This document shows, one piece after another, positions 12,201 through 24,338 of a stretch of 64,000 nt of DNA (position 1 is the first letter of the stretch; each line of letters begins with the position of its first letter). The DNA is from Poecilobothrus nobilitatus (lineage: Eukaryota; Arthropoda; Insecta; Diptera; Dolichopodidae): NCBI GenBank assembly GCA_947095535.1, contig OX352774.1:116067996-116131995 (forward strand), given 5' to 3'. The notes beneath the pieces were generated by a model, which ran no database searches, was not told the DNA's origin, and was given only the letters and a program-made list of their open reading frames with translations. Both the position numbers and the translations under genes were made by a program.

Positions 12201-12744
12201 GAATTTAATATATGAAAGTTAAAATACTTTTAATGGTACTTTGGGAACATCATTAGGAACTTTTTTTTTTAAATATTTTGAAAATGGTATAAGAAACATA
12301 AAGGTAATTTTTGGTATTTTGATTTTCTGAAATCCTGATACAAAATTTTTTTTAAATTTAAAATTTTTTATTTAAAAAATTAAAAGAAAATAAAATAAAA
12401 TATTTAAATTTTTATTTTGAAAAAAAAAGGAAGAAAATTCAAGTTCTAAAGATTAAAAGAATTTTTATATATATATGCCTCTAGTTACCTACCTATTATT
12501 TAACTAATATTTTTTTTTATTGTATTTCTTAAAATTAAACACTCAATTAAATTAAATACAATATATGGAAAAAACAAGGCAGTATATAAAACTAGGTTTT
12601 CATAGCTAAACATTTCAAAAAGACAAAGAATACATTGTCCAAAATCAAGTGATACTTTACCTTTAATTTTAAGGAAACTCAATAGTTAAGTTAAGAAAAA
12701 TCGTCAATATATTTAAATATGTATATAGAATTGCAGCCTAAATG
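9277..12744. other. Long AT-rich noncoding stretch
   Basis: About 3.5 kb without a recognisable gene. It holds A/T runs, TA-rich microsatellite-like sequence near 12110-12165, and no clear transposon. Short open frames at 10031-10219 and 12500-12682 on the minus strand lack any domain signal. Confidence 0.5.
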
Positions 12745-13200
12745 TTTACGTCTTACTTACAACAAAAGTGAAAAAGTGTCTAAAAATAACGATTTTTTTA
12801 TACCTAATATTGCACTTAAACAGAGGGAAATGCAAACATTTTTATCGAAATAATTTATACTAAATTGCAAAGAACAGATCTTATTCTCCCCTTTCGAATT
12901 GCATAGTTCTGACTGAAAGCATTCCGGTAATAGGAAAGAGCCGAAATTTTACAAAATTATGTTTTGACATAACGGTAGATCTAATCATGGTTAAAATTTC
13001 ATTGTTCTATCTTAAACGGCGTATAAGTTTTGTAAATAGATGGTCGGGCGCGAATTTAGTGCAGCTAATAAGCAAAATTATCAAAAACTATTTGGAAAAT
13101 GTATTAAAAACGATACCCAGAAGAGTATTTCATCAAATTTACAACTTACAATTTTATAGTTCACAAATTTATTGTTTTATTTCTACAAATTAGTTTATAA
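12745..13200 (+). mobile_element. DINE-like element relic, family D
   Basis: Contains CATAACGGTAGATCTAATCA, a block (ATGGTTAAAATTTCATTGTT) and GTATAAGTTTTGTAAATAGA, followed by GCTAATAAGCAAAATTATCA. The same order of blocks closes the family D element at 58.7-58.9 kb. Termini are eroded. Noncoding. Confidence 0.5.
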
Positions 13201-13407
13201 AACACCCTGTTTCAAAATCGAAATTTAAATTAGCTTGTTATTTTCAATTTGGAATTTTAAATTCTTAAAATGGTTGTTTTAGTATGATAAAAGTGCAATA
13301 TAGAAGAAGTTTCAGGTGGGGTGAAAGAAAAATGTTATTCAGTTTTACTATTAAAATACATTTAGGCTCTACTGTTTATTCAATGTAATTATTCATTATA
13401 ATTCAAA

Positions 13408-13510
13408 AAATTAGGCTTTATTTCTAATTTCGAATGGGAAATGAGGTCTAATAGTAGAATTCACGAATTAGGCTTTCTTTAACATTCGAATTGGGAAAAA
13501 GGCCTATGAG
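13408..13510 (+). repeat. Short local direct repeat
   Basis: A segment around TTAGGCTTTATTTCTAATTT (13414-13445) recurs imperfectly at about 13468-13506 as TTAGGCTTTCTTTAACATTC, each followed by CGAAT, GGGAAA and AGG. The offset is about 54 bp. Noncoding. Confidence 0.55.
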
Positions 13511-13599
13511 TCCTTGTTCCTTAAGCGTTATTGCAACCCGCTAAGTTAAATATGAATAAAAATTTAAAAATGGCAGTTAATTAAAAATGAAAATTTAAT

Positions 13600-13995
13600 T
13601 ACTTGGATTACTATAGGTACGCATATCGAAACAGTTGAAATTTTTATAGCACTTAATTGAGAACGTTAGTTAAAATTAAAATAGTCATTAAAAAAGTTTT
13701 TAATTCTGTCAGCGACAACTCGTCAATCTCTCTTCTTTGTATGGTAAACATTATCGTCAATATTTGGTTGCCAACCCCAGGTCTGCTAGAACTAATATTA
13801 AGTGTCTCTACCCGTTTCCCGACATTTATTGCCAAACGAGAGTCTCTACACGGGATTTTCTCGCAACCAATATATGAAAAAAAATGAATGGTTATCCTTC
13901 AAGACTAGTTTTAATTGCCAGAAAACTGGGTATGGGTTTTAGTTCGGGTGAAGGCCCCACATATCTGCATCTTCCTACGCTTTGCAGAAGCTTTA
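13600..13995 (+). repeat. LINE 3'-end-associated repeat
   Basis: The sequence holds TCTACACGGGATTTTCTCGC, then AACCAATATAT, and later CCTACGCTTTGCAGAAGCTT. The same three blocks follow the jockey-like pol remnant at 22.7-23.1 kb, so this is probably the 3' untranslated region of the same LINE family without its coding part. The open frames on both strands here are probably by-products. Confidence 0.5.
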
Positions 13996-15054
13996 AATAC
14001 TTTCCCGTCCCCCAACCAAAATATATAAATGTATATATATTTGGAATTTCTTCTATATGATTTATCAAAACATTTTTTCGACTTTTAATAAAAATTATCT
14101 AACATTTTTCTTATATTAGAATTTTACTTGCACAAATTATTAAATTACTGTGAGTAGGAACAATACAATAGGTACTACAAATTGTAGCATTATGAATTTG
14201 ATGAGATCCGTATAATGAAGGCAATGAAAGTTGAATTGAATGTATTACAATCAACTTCGTTACAAGTCCCCAAAACAATTATAATTACATACAATGAATG
14301 AAATGGATCTCATTTGTGAAACACAATCTATTAGATATGTTTGATGAATTAGTACATAAAAAAATAGGAATGAAATTTTATGTTAGATCAATGGGGTAGC
14401 AATTTGCTTTTTTTTCTCTTTTGCAAAAAAAATGTCTTTTCTTTCCATCTCCAAACTATGTGTTGAAATTTGTGTGTTGTGTTAGAACAAAAATTGCAAA
14501 CGGATGTAATTATAGTATCTAAAGGATCGACTGCCATTTCGTGTCAAAAAAATAGCGATGATGTCTAATTTTGTTTTTGAAAAGAAAAAAAAAGATGAAA
14601 AGTGACAAAATCGTGCCAATTAAATTGCCTAAATTTTCTTTAACAAAAATCAAAATAGCTTCAGATTACTATTTGTTTACTATATGATTTACCTAGCGAC
14701 CAGATGAGATAGTACATAAAAGATTTGAAATTTTCGACAATACAATTACATTTTTTCTACTAACTTGATATTTAATATTTTTCTAGCTAGTAATTTCACC
14801 TTTCGAATAATTCAAAATGGCGAAAAATAAAAAGGGACATCCTCAACATTGATCTCATAAAGCTTTTTTGACATAGTATGTTATTTAGTGTTTTTTTAAT
14901 TTAAATAATATAATTTTTGTAATTAAATTTAATTTTGCACATTTCCAAATATTCCGTAATAACCCTAGACTAAATAGTAGATATAATGAAAAATAAATTT
15001 ATAATAATATAAATTACGTATTTTATTAATATAAATTATGAATAATAATGAAAA
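13996..15054. other. AT-rich noncoding DNA
   Basis: No gene, RNA or element is recognised. Confidence 0.5.
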
Positions 15055-15178
15055 CAAACAAGAAAAGAAACAAGACAGAATTTAAAACTTAGAAGCGCAC
15101 AAACTGTTTAGAATTGTGACTTTTCCCGCGCCGTGACAGTTGTTTAATAACAAATTTTCAATTTTTCAGCCCTAATAG
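15055..15178 (+). mobile_element. DINE-like element end fragment, family D
   Basis: AAGAAACAAGACAGAATTTA and CACAAACTGTTTAGAATTGTGACTTTT-type sequence match the start of the family D element at 57628 onwards, then jump to CAATTTTTCAGCCCTAATAG, an internal family D block. It is a heavily deleted copy. Confidence 0.5.
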
Positions 15179-15289
15179 TAATGCCATGCGGTATTTTAAT
15201 ATACCATTATCTGAAACTCAGTTTTTGCAAAAATTTTTTAACTCAGAACAAAACAAAGGGTTTAACTCAGAAGCTAGAAATTTCGAGAG

Positions 15290-15840
15290 AAGTTAGATCT
15301 TTGGAAGTAATGTCCACGGGTCTTAATTCCACTAGATTGTGGGCTTTAAATTCACTTCGAAAAAGAATTAAAACTAGTGGAAACTAAATTAAAGAGTTAA
15401 AACTAGAACATAACTAGCCGCTGATTTTGAATGTAATTTTAAAATCTCTCCCAAAATCTTTGACAATAGGAATATTATTTATATACATATATTTTGAAAA
15501 AGCATATAAGCCTGATTTTGTAACCAACTCTAAAATCCCTTCCAATTCAGAATCTCGCACATGTACATATTGGTAAATATTCTTGAAAAAAACGATACCA
15601 TAATTTTTATCCAAAACTCTAAAATGCCTAATAATGCGTTTGTTCTACATATTCTATTACTCTCTTCTTTTAATAACAAAAAATAGTGTGTGTCTTAATT
15701 CCAATTCAAAAGGAATTAAAGCTCGCGGGTTTTAATTCCTATTAATTATGGGCTTCAATTCCAATTCGAAAAGGAATTAACGCCCACGGGCTTTAATTGC
15801 AAAAGTTTTGGAATTAAAGTACGCGGGTTTTATTTCCTCG
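15290..15840 (+). repeat. Degenerate repeat based on GGAATTAAAGC / CGCGGGTTTTAATTCC
   Basis: Units such as GGAATTAAAGCTCGCGGGTT, CAATTCGAAAAGGAATTAAC and GGCTTTAATT recur about five times between 15690 and 15840, with more diverged copies at 15300-15390. The unit is itself partly palindromic (GGAATTAA ... TTAATTCC). The raised CpG and G content stands out from its surroundings. Noncoding; no family recognised. Confidence 0.55.
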
Positions 15841-17054
15841 GACAGAACGCACCGAATTATATATGCCACCTACGTCACACAAATAGTAATTTTGATATTT
15901 CGTACTACACACTGGCAGGATAGTAATACGATCTTGGCTAGCTGTTGGATTACAGATTATTAGTGGAAATAAGAAAAGTTTAAAAAAGGTTTATTAAGCT
16001 ATTTTCTTCATTATATAGTGTCTGTTTTTTTAAATACCTTTTAATTTTCTTTAACTCCATGTTTTTTTTACATAAAAAGTTCCAATCCAAAATTGCATTT
16101 TATAAGCAAAATTTTTTTTCCCTTTCATATTTCTGTATTTATCCCCAGTTTACATTTTATATTCCACATTCTACACAATGAAATCGAAATCGATTTAGAT
16201 AAATTTTAACTTTCTTCTTTTAATATTTTGTAAAATGTCAAAAAAAAAAAAAAGCCTTTAATTCCCAAATCCCCACATTTAGAATTATTTATTACAGATG
16301 GGGTCATGCCATTCTATTTTCTTCTTTTGTTTTTTTTTTTCTTACCTTTAAAACAAATTCAAAATATTTTATAAAATGCCATTCTTAATTTAAAGTTTTT
16401 TTATGTTAAAACTAATTATGTTTTATTTTATTTTATATTTTTATATTCTAGTTTAATAATTTCTTTATTTTTTTCTGTAAATCATGATATCCTGGTATAC
16501 AAATTTTTTAGAAAATTTAAAATTAAAAAAAAAAACACTCACACACTCAAAACTGCAAATAAAAATTTAAAAAAAATTTTGATTTATTTATACATTTATG
16601 AGTTTTATAATTTATTCATATTCATAAAGTTCCTATGGTCCATTCTGTATTTCCTAAATACTATGGTTAGATAATATGGGTTTATTATGGTTTGAAAAGT
16701 TTTGTTTTTAGATATAATATGTATCTATTAAAAGTTTTTCTTAAAAAGTTAAATTTAAATACGGAAATCTTAGACAAAAAACCAACAATATAAAAAAAAA
16801 ACAAAGCAAAAAAACCAACCCATAATAGTAATTTTTTTTTAAAAGAAAGATTTTAAGGATTACATGTATACAAGGACAGAGTGTTCAAAAACTAAATTAC
16901 ATTTTCATGTATAGTTAAGTAAATAATATATTGACGATTTTTTAATTTTTGATAAATTCTGTTTCTATAAAAAATTCTTTAAAATGTCCTACAAACGTGT
17001 CCTTTTTTGCTTAATGTTTGAAAGAAAAAGATCTTCTCCTAATGACACCTTATA
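15841..17054. other. AT-rich noncoding DNA
   Basis: No gene is recognised. Long A and T runs dominate. Confidence 0.5.
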
Positions 17055-17245
17055 TTTTTTTTTTTAGTGCATTTCTCTGCCATATAAATGTGAACAGGAA
17101 ATTACACAGCCTTTTCTTTTCAGGGGTTGCTGTAAATGTTTCAAGGGGGAATAATTTTTACGACGTGTGTGGAATTTGAACCAACACTCCCTCGATGTTT
17201 ACAGCATATTTTATACGTTCTTACCCACTAGGCCACTGAGGCCCC
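17055..17245 (-). mobile_element. SINE type 2, nearly full length
   Basis: On the minus strand the tRNA-like head reads GGGGCCTCAGTGGCCTAGTG, with A box TGGCCTAGTGGG matching TRGYNNARNNGG. A weakened B box (GGTTCAAATTCC) follows, then a body ending CATTTATATGGCAGAGAAAT and a poly-A tail (T13 at 17055). Pol III internal promoters of this kind are known for tRNA-derived SINEs. No clear target-site duplication was found. Confidence 0.8.
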
Positions 17246-18200
17246 ACCTTACATTTGATTGAATTGATTTTGTAAATAGGATAAAATCTTCATTCAAAAC
17301 TCTGACAAAATTTTAAAAGATCCCCAAAAAAAACCTTATCCTTTGATAGAATTTTTGCATTCAAGATCATATTGAATGCATTTGTTTTAAATAAAAGTTT
17401 AAAATAATTTTAATTTTTAACTCCGATCAACGTATAGGAATACAGAATTAATTAACTGTGTCCTTCGTCCATTATGTCCACAAATATTTTGATAGCAAAA
17501 CCCCATATGTTATAATGTTGGTAAAATACATTTGAATGTATCGGTGTTATACGAATTCAGACTGTTCTTTCTATTTTTTTTTGTGTTTTGTTTATGTCCA
17601 AAAAAACAGAACCATATCCTATAAAATTTAGATTCGATGATCCTTGAATTTTAAAAGTTAAAATATTTTTTATTCATATTATATAAAAAGAAAAACAAAA
17701 TTAAAATCAAATAATTTAATGATAAGTTGATTTTTACTCTATCTAAAATATTATCCTTAGAATTTTTATGACTGAATACTTTTGAGGTTATTTTTTGATC
17801 CTAATGTTTTGCTTTAAAATAGGTCAGTTTAATCCTGATATTATTATTAAAAATCCTTTTTATTTTTTCTTTTTAAATAAAAATTTAATTAAAAAATTTT
17901 CATTGGAAATTTTTTATAATTTAATTTTGATAACAGGTGAAAAGATTACCATTAAATAATATGTACATATTTTAAATTAATCAACCTTTCGGTGATTATT
18001 GAACTGATTACTGACAATTATTCTCAAATTTTTTTAACTTATAATATAGGACATATATATAATGAAGAAAATGATATTAGAAAAATATTGATCAGCATTA
18101 ATACTAAGTGCGTCATTTCTCGGACTATCGGACTATGAACAGATATATTTTTTGTGAATTAAATCCATATATTTTACTATGCTATAAGATAGGTTTTTCT
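17246..18200. other. AT-rich noncoding DNA
   Basis: No gene is recognised. Confidence 0.5.
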
Positions 18201-18290
18201 CAATATATAAATGTAGAATTTACACATTTAATTGACGATCAAAACTCTGTTAGTCGTCTTAAACGAAAGAGACCTCTAGCACTTTGTTAG
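18201..18290 (+). pseudogene. Jockey-like LINE pol C-terminal tail
   Basis: The frame from 18201 to the TAG at 18288-18290 reads INVEFTHLIDDQNSVSRLKR followed by KRPLAL. This resembles the C-terminal end of jockey-type ORF2 proteins (H-x-NV ... LLD ... RRLKRxKPxEL), also seen in the relic at 22.7 kb. Only about 30 residues remain. Confidence 0.55.
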
Positions 18291-18576
18291 GATACAATCT
18301 TTTACCACTCAAAAATCCTTTCGAGATATTGTTAGATCAAGGATATCTTCAAAATTTAAGAGCCAGATTTGAAGTAATAGTTAGTTGTAAAAGTGAAGTA
18401 ATAGTTAGTTCGAATCCTGTGCACTACTCCGCACTACAACCACAGTTAATAAGTCGTTCAATTACGTGGAGTCTTCCACTATCTAAAAAAAAAAATAAAA
18501 TCTACATATTTTACATACGGCGTACGAAATAGTTAAGATTCTAGTAATAAGAATTTATTAGTAAGCATATAATCCT

Positions 18577-18775
18577 AATATATATTTTCCACTTCTCCAC
18601 ATTATGTATCATAACTCAATTTTTTCGCCGTCCCTCGTGTTGCAAAAGGTGTCAATGGTTCAAACAGACTAATCAAAATATATTTTCCATTTCCCTACAT
18701 TATGTGTCTTAACTCAATTTTTTTACCGTCCCTTTTGTTGCAAATGATATCGGTGGTTCAAACAAGCTTATCAGC
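18577..18775 (+). repeat. 98-bp tandem repeat, two units
   Basis: TATTTTCC begins at 18583 and again at 18681, so the period is 98 bp. Both units carry ACATTATGT, TAACTCAATTTTTT and TTGCAAA...GGTTCAAACA. The units differ by about 15 percent by eye. Noncoding. Confidence 0.75.
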
Positions 18776-21429
18776 CTAAGTTTTCAGCAAATTTCATTTT
18801 TTTTTCATACACTAATTAGTCATTTATTATTAATATTTGATTAAGGCACAGGTTCTGGAATTATTAAGTTCACTAAGCTGTTAATTACTTGTCTCTAGCT
18901 AATACACTTAAATCTATCAAACATAAATATTTTTATTTTTGCAGCATCTATTATCTTATACAATATGTTTAAAAAATTAATACTCACAAAAAAAAGTTAC
19001 GACATCTTATAACGTTAACCTAAGAAACAACATATTCCAACTTAAGAAACAAGATTCAATAAATTTCGACCACACCTGTACCTGATATATTGCATAACAT
19101 CACCTTGCCCTAAAATAATCAGGACACAAACATCACATGAATTACAAAATAGCTGAAAATTACCAAACACAAATCACTTTCTCTATGGACCTCTAAACGG
19201 CTCAAAAACTAAAGCAGTGATTCGAGAACTGACTTTTATACAATAGGCTTCATTAAAATATTTTGAAATTATTATACTTCCAAAAATAGGCAAAATAAGG
19301 TATAGGATTGTTCAAAATAACAGTCTGAAGTGAGCTGGGTCTGAATCTGATAAAAGTTAAATATTATACTAGTCCTTCACCATTTTGGAACCCAAAAAAA
19401 TTCTAAAATTTCGACCTTCACTTTTAAAAAAAAAATTAAACAAAATCATTCACTCTTAATAATAAATTTTTATTTTTTTGCTTTTTTTTTTGCACATTTT
19501 CATTTTATGATAATTGGCACAAAATGTATCCACCATTATTTATTCATCCATTCATTCTATATACATATATATATATATATTTACTTTTTTGATATTTTGA
19601 TTTATGATTTCATTTTTTTTTCAATGTTTATAAAAAGGAAAAATAATAAAAAAAAATAAAAATAAATAAATAACATGTATTTTTTTTTTAACACTTGTAT
19701 TAAGGGGAAATTTTCCAATAAAGCAGGTTTATGCCATTTTCACTTTTATTATTATTAGGTTTTTTTTTTTTACCTAAATTCATAATTTAATAGGTTCTAA
19801 TTTTCAATTAGCAGAGAGTCAGAAAAATAAAAATTATATTATGATAAAATATGTTGCCTAGGGTTTTATTTTTAAGTCAAAAAAAATATACTAAAAATAT
19901 TTTTGTATTTTTTTTTTCCCAAGAATGAGAACAAAGTAAAAATGCCTACACGAATTATAAAATTTTGAATTTTGTTTTTGGATTTTTTTTAATATTCTAA
20001 AGAAAATTGGTCTATTTTTAAACTTTTGATTAATTTGATATCAAAAAATACGTTCTATACAATTATAATAATATAGAAAAAAAAATAAATATTAAAATGC
20101 GTTTCAAAATATTTTGCTAAGCCAAAATGGTGAGAGAAATTTAACTCATAATATATTTAAGACAGTCACTTTAATATTTTGTAATATTTATTGTCAAATT
20201 ATCTTCAGTTACGAGTATTTATAATTTTCTACTTCTATTTCACCCCTGGTTTTATTTTTAGAGTGTTGTATCTAACCTTAAAATAATGTTTTTTAAAATA
20301 AAATGTTTAATGTTTAGCTTCATATTACTTAACACGAAAAAGGTTTTAAGAAATGTCAAGAAAATAATTGACTGAAGAATGAAAGTGATTATCCAGATTT
20401 CCTGTCGCCTAGCGCATCGCTTCCAGTATTATTTTTTGAATAAAATAATTACTGAATGTTAGCGTTGCTTTATGAAACAAAATTTAAAGTATATAAAAAA
20501 TTCGGAAAATAAATTGTCAATGAAAGCCAAACCACCCACTTAAAATAACAAAAAAAAAAAAAATTGATTATCAACACAACGAAAAGTAGAAAGTTGCTCT
20601 ACTTCAGTTTCACTTCGATGCCGAACGTCTCGAGGCGAGTTATATTTGATCAAGCGGTATTCAAATTAATGTATTCTATTCAAACGTCAAATCGATGAGC
20701 GAAGCGTTGAAAACATTGGGTCATCACCTTAAAAGATAAAATAAAACATGTATTTATATAAAATAAACATGTCTAAACATGTATTAGTAGTAGTAAAATG
20801 TGTAACATATAATAGTAAAAGCTTCATTAGATTAAAATATTTAACGATCTTTGATCACTTTTTTACATAAAAGACCATAAATCTAAAAACTATGCTATTA
20901 TGACCCATTTCGGTAAGACAAAATACCATAATTGCATTATGGGCCACCATAACAAAACTCAATACCACAAAATATTTGTCAATTTGTGAGACACAAATAA
21001 AATTTTGATTTTTTAAAGGGCATAATTGTTTTTGAATTATTTATATTAATTATTTGTATTAATTTATATATGTATTTGTATCTCGAGACTGAAAATATTC
21101 AACAGAGGCCAATATAAACTTATTGTAAAGAGCTGTTATAAATATAAACATCCCAAAAATAATTTTTTACCGCAATGAATCTCGAATTACAAAATTCTGT
21201 CATGACAATATAAAATCTTACATTCAAAAAGATATACTGTTTAGACAAATGCAACTTTAAGAGTACAATTTAAATTGGAATAAAAATGTAATGTTAAAGG
21301 GAATATTTACGTCTTTTTAGATAGTTTTATCAAAACCAGTATAGTTAAATATCTTTTACTCCAATATAATATCTTTAAAAATAAAATATTGTATGATTTT
21401 TCTAGCCAAAGTCATATCGAATTTACCAT
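18776..21429. other. AT-rich noncoding DNA with one CpG-containing patch
   Basis: No gene is recognised. A patch at about 20570-20710 (GTTGCTCTACTTCAG, GAACGTCTCGAGGCGAGTT, AATCGATGAGCGAAGCG) is richer in G, C and CpG than its surroundings and has small palindromes. I cannot assign it. Confidence 0.45.
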
Positions 21430-21595
21430 CATGTGATCCATTTGCCTGCGTCAAAATACCATAATGTAATATTGATGTTTAATCCTGTCTAAATGGGATA
21501 TACAAACATTATGATCCATTTGCCTGCGTCAAAATATCATAATGTAATATTGATGTTTAATCCTGTCTAAATGGGATATACAACCATTATGATCT
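21430..21595 (+). repeat. 78-bp tandem repeat, two units
   Basis: TGATCCATTTGCCTGCG begins at 21434 and again at 21512. The units are nearly identical (ATACC versus ATATC being one of the few differences), and a partial third start (ATTATGATC) closes the array. Near-identity suggests recent duplication. Related words (CAAAATACCATAATTGCATT) occur at about 20928. Confidence 0.85.
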
Positions 21596-22699
21596 TATTA
21601 GATATGATTTTATTTTCTGTCACCGAATTTATCATCTTCTAAATACCTTAAATTTCTATTTTTAATATCATTTCTAGGCTCAAATAAAATTATTTCATGC
21701 TATAAAAATTCCAATTTTTGTTATTTTCATTTTAATTTTTCTATTTACAGATTTTGGTAGGTGTGTTATTTTTTTTAATATTAAAAATTAAATTTTCTTT
21801 GAATTTCTTTTGAAATATTATTGAATATTAAATACAAAGAATTTATTTTTTTATAAAATAGGTATCAATTATAATTTCATCAGATAGCAGATCTTTAAAT
21901 CAACTGGAAGAAAATATAATAAAATTAAAATCAATAATTCTCATTAAAATATAAAATATAAATTGATATAATTTAAAAAATAAAAATAAAATATCCTTTT
22001 TTCCATCAACAATAAAAATGCATTTTTAAACCAATTTAAATCAAAATCATGTGAAAAAAATAAAAAATCTTATTTTTAAATTCTAATTGAATGCTTTAAC
22101 AATTTCATCTCCAATTTTGTTGTTATTTTTTTCTTTGTCATTTTATTTTTGGAAGCAAAAAAAAAAAAAATATAAATAATATCCTGTATAAGACATTCAT
22201 CTTTTCTTCATTGTTATTATGTTTTTTTTTGTACAAAAAAAAAACGAAACATGTAACTGATACTATCCCATAGACTTGTCATCTTCTTACAACTGATTAC
22301 CAACAATTTTCGATCAATAAAATCAAAATTTCAATTTCAATTTTTCCTTTTTTTTTTTTTTTGTTTCTTTCTTTATTACAAATTTTCTATAAAAATGTAA
22401 ATGTTATATACATTATTTTTTTTTTCCAATTTATTAAATGAAAATTTCAATATATGTAAAAAAAAAAAAAAAAAGACCCTCTTGTACCACTTGTTACCAT
22501 TCCCTTAACTTTTACAATACAAAAAATATTGTAATAACAATAAGACATGACACTTAAGATATCAAAAACATGTTAATTTTCTTATAATTTTTTTTTTTTT
22601 CCAAAATTTTTTACTTTTTCGAATAGTCAAAGATGAAATGTTCACCGTTATTATAAAAATACTATTGAAATTTTCTTAATTATATTTTATTAACGGCAA
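21596..22699. other. AT-rich noncoding DNA
   Basis: No gene is recognised; many A10-A16 and T10-T14 tracts. Confidence 0.5.
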
Positions 22700-23090
22700 T
22701 ATATTTGATATTTGATAGTTCAAACATTCCAAAATAAAGTTTTAAGAAACATGGTTAATGGTCTCTGGTTGCTAAATAGCGACTTACATAGAGACTTAAG
22801 CATAATCACTGTGGTGCAAAAAATAAAAAACTATGCAAGGAAACATAAGGCCCGACTAGAAGGGCATATAAATGTATAAGCCGGTCAACTTTTATATTCC
22901 GATGGAATATGCAGAAGGCTTAAAAGAGAGAAGCCTCTAGAACTAGCAGTAAATGCAGATCCCTACACGGTTCCTGACATGTAACACTAAACAAGAGCTC
23001 TAGACGGGATTCGCAACGGAATTTCGCAACCAATATATCAAAAAATATGTGCACTGCCCTACGCTTTGCAGAAGCATTTTAGCTTGGGAT
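22700..23090 (+). pseudogene. Jockey-like LINE pol C-terminus plus 3' UTR
   Basis: The frame starting near 22713 reads QTFQNKVLRNMVNGLWLLNS, then DLHRDLSIITVV, then a stop after GHINV, then RRLKREKPLELA and a stop at about 22981. This is the characteristic end of jockey-type ORF2 (FQNKxLRxIVNxPWY...DLHRDL...H.NV...RRLKR.KP). One internal stop and truncation make it dead. The downstream block (ACGGGATTCGCAACGG, AACCAATATAT, CTACGCTTTGCAGAAGC) recurs at 13.85-13.99 kb and is presumably the UTR. Confidence 0.75.
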
Positions 23091-24336
23091 AACATTACAT
23101 TTAGCTTGGGATAACAATTTTATTTTTCTATTCCTAGTAAAATAAATGGCTTGTGGTCACATAATGCTTCTTCAAAATTTTGATAAGATCTTTGAGAAAA
23201 TAGTCATATGGTCGGCGTACAAGCCAATCCTACAATATTTAGACGATGGAACGTCAAATATAAAAATATTATATTGAATTGAGAAAACTTTCGAACCTTG
23301 GTACCAACGTCTATATCAATATTATCACTATTCACAAAACTAAGACGTACAAGAATTGTTCTACTTGATAAAAACCTTATAATAAATTTCATTAAATAAA
23401 TTGGAAACTTAAATTTTTTGCAGTTTGAATACAAAATCATTTTGTCACATATAACCAAAAGTTTTTTCTATCTAATTATTTGTTTTCCTTTCTTTTTACA
23501 CGAGTCGGTAGAAAACTTCAAAATACACGTAGAAGAATTGCACGTGATTCTTCACGATAATGTTGAACTTTAATCAATCAGAGCTACTCTCTTTTAAAAT
23601 AAACTTAAGCTATGTTTTATGTTGGGACGTAAACTTACCCGTGGATTTTTTAGAGCTGACTAAATACTTCTACTTCTAACTATTTTGTCAAATTTATCTA
23701 AGAACCTGGTGCAAAAACGTAGAGTGTGAAACACGAAATTAAAATTGTTTTACGGTAATAATATTATTTTAATTAAGCGAATTTCTGTTATTTAACTACT
23801 AAATATTTTGTAGCTTTTTAACAATTATTACGATAAGAGAAAAATTAAATCACTACAAAGCAATGCTTGCTTCTTATATAAAAGTTGAATTGCTCCATTT
23901 CATACCTCTAACTGCTCCTTTTAGTTATCACTCAAAAAATTTTCCTTACACTTTTTAAATTTAACACAAAAATAATTATATACATTTAATTGTATTAACT
24001 TCTGACCTACAAAGTAACTTCAATTTCTTTTTTTCTAATTTCATTTAGTGTAACATATTACAAAGAAAATTTTACCTTTATTTGTTTTATTTTTTATTTT
24101 AAAAATTCCATTGCATTAAATATAAAGAAATATTCTGAAAATCCTTTGGCAAAAAAGACAAACAATGAAACTAATGAAAGTTCTCTTTTCTTTCTTGACC
24201 AAAAATATAAAAACAAAAATTTTCCGTATATTCCTTAAAAAATGTACTGTTATTTGAAATAACCTTAAAAAAAATTAAATACTTTTGATATTTGTAATAA
24301 AAGAATTTGCATTTTTATATGATATTTCTTTCTATA
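23091..24336. other. AT-rich noncoding DNA
   Basis: No gene is recognised. The 84-codon open frame on the minus strand (23204-23458) shows no domain. Confidence 0.5.
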
Positions 24337-24338
24337 GC

